Source: JAMXLO01 sp041487355
GTDB lineage: Bacteria; Pseudomonadota; Alphaproteobacteria; Acetobacterales; Acetobacteraceae
Length of the DNA: 14,457 nt
Direction of reading: 5' to 3'
Assembly: GCA_041487355.1 (NCBI GenBank)
Contig: JBGPND010000132.1
Location: 1 to 14,457 of the forward strand
How positions within the stretch are numbered: the first letter of the stretch is position 1; each line of letters starts with the position of its first letter. Position numbers and translations under genes: made by a program. The notes below the pieces were generated by a model. The model was given only the letters and a program-made list of their open reading frames with translations, had not been told where the DNA came from and did no database searches. Shown piece after piece: positions 12,113-14,457 of the stretch.

Positions 12113-13201
12113 TCAGATCGCCAGTGCGCGCAGTCGTTCGTTGCGAGCAGCCAGGCCGAGGCCGGTCGCATCGCTCCGCCTGGTTGCGTCGAGCCCAATG
12201 GTGCGGCGGTTCTCCGCACTCGCTCCCGGCAAAGCCATCCACTCCGATACCTCCCGGGGCAGGTTGGGCACCAATCGCGCCATTTCTGCCAGGATCCCAT
12301 GCCGATTGGCCGGACCGTCGGCGCACTGCCAGAGCAGGCACACCTGTTCCCACCCATCCAGCAGCCATTCCGGTTGGCTGATGCGGCGTGTGACCAGTTC
12401 GGGAGCCTTGGCGAAGGCGCGCAGCAGGCCGACCGGGTCCCCGATCAAGCCATGGGCCGCCGCCAGGGCTGCATCTGCTGCCGCCCCCGTAAGCTCGGCT
12501 GCACACAGAACCATGTCCGCCAGGTCTGCATTGGTGTCCGGGATATTGTCGCAAAGCCACAGGTTGAGTTCCTGGGCAAGCGTTGCGAGACGCTTGACCA
12601 TTCGTGCTGCACGCCCCGCGGTTGGCTGTCCCGGCAGGCCGACTGGAAGCAATGCCTCGACGAGTGTCGTCAGGTCCGCCGCCACCGATTGCGGATCGGT
12701 TCCCAGCAGGGGAGCGAGGCGCTCAGCCATCTGCCCTGCTTCCGCCGGCTCGTGGATCGGCGGTCCGAGCCGGCGTGTCAGCGCCGCCAGCAGCGCGGCT
12801 TCGGTTTGCCGCCGGTCCTGCTCGTCTGCGTCGGCCAGGGCGAGGGCGGCGGCCATGGCCTCCCGCCCGGCCAGGCCGATCGCGGCCACCTCGCGCGCCG
12901 CATCCCGCACGGAGGCAGGCGTGATGCTCGGGAGGACGGAGATTCTCTGATTGAGCCGCGCGTCGTGCACATTCGGCCGGCACAGCGCACGCAGATTGCT
13001 GCATGTCAGGACGTACACACCGCGGCCGCCGCTGGGGTTCAGCACGACCAGTTCGGTGCCGCCCGGCTCGGCCTCGCGGGCCCTCGTGCCTGCCAGCATC
13101 GGCGTGGTGAAGGGAACTGAGACGCCACGATCACGGAAGGTCGCTGGCAGGCCGTCGCCGACAGGGGGCAGCGCGGATGCCGGGGTGAGCGGGACGGTCA
13201 T
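12113..13201 (-). CDS. Uncharacterised protein, first gene of an unknown two-gene module
   Basis: A 362-residue soluble protein that I do not recognise. The N-terminal 90 residues look like a compact beta-containing domain: ATFRDRGVSVPFTTPMLAG (20-38), ELVVLNPSGGRGVYVLTC (50-67) and CRPNVHDARLNQRI (74-87). The remainder is Ala/Leu-rich helical, with LLPVGLPGQPTAGRAARMVKRL mid-way (longer than I quote elsewhere, so read it by its ends) and RHGILAEMARLVPNLPREV near the C-terminus. No transmembrane segment, P-loop or metal motif is visible. I use ATG13201; the frame stays open further upstream to 13441, but there it overlaps the glycosylase gene and is Arg/Pro/Trp-rich. Neighbours: 58 bp after the glycosylase, 18 bp before the 10820-12094 gene, same strand. 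Confidence 0.75.
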   Translation of the reverse strand: MTVPLTPASALPPVGDGLPATFRDRGVSVPFTTPMLAGTRAREAEPGGTELVVLNPSGGRGVYVLTCSNLRALCRPNVHDARLNQRISVLPSITPASVRDAAREVAAIGLAGREAMAAALALADADEQDRRQTEAALLAALTRRLGPPIHEPAEAGQMAERLAPLLGTDPQSVAADLTTLVEALLPVGLPGQPTAGRAARMVKRLATLAQELNLWLCDNIPDTNADLADMVLCAAELTGAAADAALAAAHGLIGDPVGLLRAFAKAPELVTRRISQPEWLLDGWEQVCLLWQCADGPANRHGILAEMARLVPNLPREVSEWMALPGASAENRRTIGLDATRRSDATGLGLAARNERLRALAI

Positions 13202-13259
13202 GGCTGCGCGGCATGATGCGCGGCTTGCATGAACGAGCGGTTTACGGACGGCGCGTGCG

Positions 13260-13931
13260 CTACGTAACCGGGAAATCGTCCAGCGCCGGGCGCCCGGTGA
13301 CGTGGCGCCAATGGTGCCAGAGCAGCCGTGCCGCCAGCGCGCGCGCGGGCCGCCATGCATCGGCCAGGGCGCGCAATTCGGCCGGACCGGGGCGCGCCTG
13401 CAACCCCTTGAGATGCGCGGCGGACGCGGCCAGGGCGACATCGCCAGCCGGAAACACGTCGTGCCGGCCGAGCGCGAACAGCAGGTAGACCTCCGCCGTC
13501 CACCGGCCCAGGCCGCGCACCGAGGCGATCACCGCGATCGCCGCCTCGTCGTCCATGGCCGCGATGGCGACCGGATCCAGCGTGCCGTCCAGAAAGGCGG
13601 CGGCGAGCACGCGGGCATGGGCGATCTTCGGCCGCGACAGGCCGGCGGCGCGCAGCGACTCGTCGGACAGGGCCAGCAGCCCCGCCGGCTCCAGCGCCCC
13701 GCCGATGGCACGCAGCCTGCCCCAGATCGCCGCCGCCGCCTGGTTGCTGATCTGCTGTGCGACGATCGCCTGCAGCAGGCCGGGAAATCCCGGCGCGCGC
13801 GTGCGCCAGGGCAGCGGGCCGGCACGCGTCTCGATGCCGGCCAGGTCGGGATCGCCGGCGATCAGCCGGTCCAGCGCGGCGCGGGCGGCTTGCGGTGGAT
13901 GCGGGAACGTCACGCCCGCCGTTCTACGCAA
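13260..13931 (-). CDS. DNA-3-methyladenine glycosylase II (AlkA-like, HhH-GPD superfamily)
   Basis: A 223-residue base-excision-repair glycosylase that would remove alkylated purines from DNA. Visible features: PGFPGLLQAIVAQQISNQAA (48-67), the classic helix start of the family; a helix-hairpin-helix VRGLGRWTAEVYLL (138-151); and the catalytic aspartate D164 in FPAGDVAL. There are no C-terminal cysteines, so no [4Fe-4S] cluster, which favours AlkA over Nth/MutY. It lacks the extra N-terminal domain of E. coli AlkA (282 aa), matching the short bacterial type. The start is uncertain: TTG13931 immediately follows the upstream stop (TGATTG), and GTG13913 (MTFPHPP) is equally likely. Probably co-transcribed with the small secreted protein upstream. 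Confidence 0.9.
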   Translation of the reverse strand: MRRTAGVTFPHPPQAARAALDRLIAGDPDLAGIETRAGPLPWRTRAPGFPGLLQAIVAQQISNQAAAAIWGRLRAIGGALEPAGLLALSDESLRAAGLSRPKIAHARVLAAAFLDGTLDPVAIAAMDDEAAIAVIASVRGLGRWTAEVYLLFALGRHDVFPAGDVALAASAAHLKGLQARPGPAELRALADAWRPARALAARLLWHHWRHVTGRPALDDFPVT

Positions 13932-14363
13932 TCAGCCGGCGCGGGTCACCCGGCCGCTGTGCGGGTCCATCGCGAACCGGGCGATCACGGAGCCCTCCGG
14001 TGTGGCAAGAGCGAACCCGATCGTGCCGTCGGACGCAGGCGCCACCTCGACCACCTTCCAGTTGTGGTTGCCGTTCCACAGCAGGAAGCCCTCGGCGATC
14101 TTCTGCACGTCGGCCGGGGCGAGCTGGCGATCCTGCTGCCGATAGACCAGCGCGAAGATCCCCGGTGCCACCGGTCCATGGTCGCCCATCTCCCGCCAGT
14201 GGTGCCCCCGCATCATCCAGCCCATCCAATGCGGGCGATGGGATGGCGGCGGGCCATCCAGGCCGGCGGGCGGGGGCGCCGGCTGGGCGTTGGCGATCAG
14301 CACGCCCGCGCCGATCCCGCCGATGGCCAGCACAGCCAATGCGCCGAGTATGGATTTTCGCAT
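13932..14363 (-). CDS. Small secreted or periplasmic protein, PepSY-like C-terminal region, function unknown
   Basis: A 143-residue protein. A signal peptide is clear (MRKSILGALAVLAIGGIGAG start, likely cleavage after ANA at about residue 26). A Pro/Gly/His/Met/Trp-rich stretch follows (PPPAGLDGPPPSHRP, then HWMGWMMRGHHWREMGDHG, about 28-65), then a compact domain: LAPADVQKIAEGFLLWNGNH, NWKVVEV and GSVIARFAMDPHSGRVTRAG. The helix-then-hairpin pattern recalls PepSY-type domains, but I would not assign it firmly. The His/Met-rich segment could bind metal. ATG14363 has a good GGGAG ribosome-binding site at six to seven bases. The stop abuts the glycosylase TTG start (TGATTG), suggesting a shared transcript. 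Confidence 0.75.
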   Translation of the reverse strand: MRKSILGALAVLAIGGIGAGVLIANAQPAPPPAGLDGPPPSHRPHWMGWMMRGHHWREMGDHGPVAPGIFALVYRQQDRQLAPADVQKIAEGFLLWNGNHNWKVVEVAPASDGTIGFALATPEGSVIARFAMDPHSGRVTRAG

Positions 14364-14457
14364 TCCCGTCTCCCAAATCGTGACCGCTATTCAGCGATGC
14401 GACACAAGATGGGCGGCGTTGATTGCGGTTATGTGTCAGGCACGCGACGAAGTGCGA

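Noticed and set aside
11196..13120. Two overlapping plus-strand frames of about 550-585 codons opposite the unknown module
   Set aside because: Translations are Ser/Arg/Ala- or Gln/His/Arg-rich shadows. The minus-strand pair has good starts, operon spacing and domain-like sequence.
13202..13441. N-terminal extension of the 362-aa unknown protein
   Set aside because: It overlaps the glycosylase coding sequence and is rich in Arg, Pro and Trp, typical of an out-of-frame translation.
1..14457. CRISPR arrays, tRNA or rRNA genes, replication origin
   Set aside because: I saw no regularly spaced direct repeats, no cloverleaf-like sequence and no origin-type iterons anywhere in the window.

Overview
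The window is high-GC DNA with the codon bias and gene content of an alphaproteobacterium. It is most likely from the Rhodospirillales/Acetobacteraceae; this placement is an inference from the hflK-hflC-degP-serB neighbourhood, the mrp gene and overall composition, not a database result. Two old insertion-sequence scars and two toxin-antitoxin modules show that part of it is accessory DNA laid over a conserved housekeeping block.

Layout. Positions 1-306 hold the 3' end of an IS3-family transposase on the minus strand. It abuts a VapB/AbrB-type antitoxin and a PIN-domain VapC toxin (325-962, +). Next comes the housekeeping block: mrp/apbC (984-2114, -), divergent from hflK-hflC (2258-4395, +), followed by the periplasmic protease gene degP (4458-5993, +). 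A perfect 31-bp-arm hairpin (6008-6075) separates degP from a convergent minus-strand run. In transcription order that run is serB (9788-8910), a TumE-family toxin (8903-8481), its winged-helix antitoxin (8590-8213) and a large NodU/TobZ-type carbamoyltransferase (8216-6081). These four genes touch or overlap and look like one transcription unit.

Positions 9949-10736 hold a second, broken copy of the same IS3 transposase in the opposite orientation to the first. It carries two copies of a palindromic repeat (CCCGGACTTGATCCGGG type), one at its truncated 5' edge and one inside the catalytic domain. A different dispersed repeat (10740-10822) bridges the IS end and the stop codon of the next gene. 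The rest of the window, all minus strand, reads in transcription order: a small secreted protein (14363-13932), an AlkA-like DNA glycosylase (13931-13260), and two uncharacterised proteins (13201-12113 and 12094-10820) that look like a two-gene module.

How the genes work together. HflK and HflC form the membrane SPFH complex that controls FtsH. DegP handles misfolded envelope proteins. Mrp carries Fe-S clusters, and SerB completes serine synthesis. The parts most worth pursuing are the TumE/antitoxin/carbamoyltransferase trio, in which the carbamoyltransferase start overlaps the antitoxin stop (GTGA); the unknown two-gene module; and the repeat and IS architecture.
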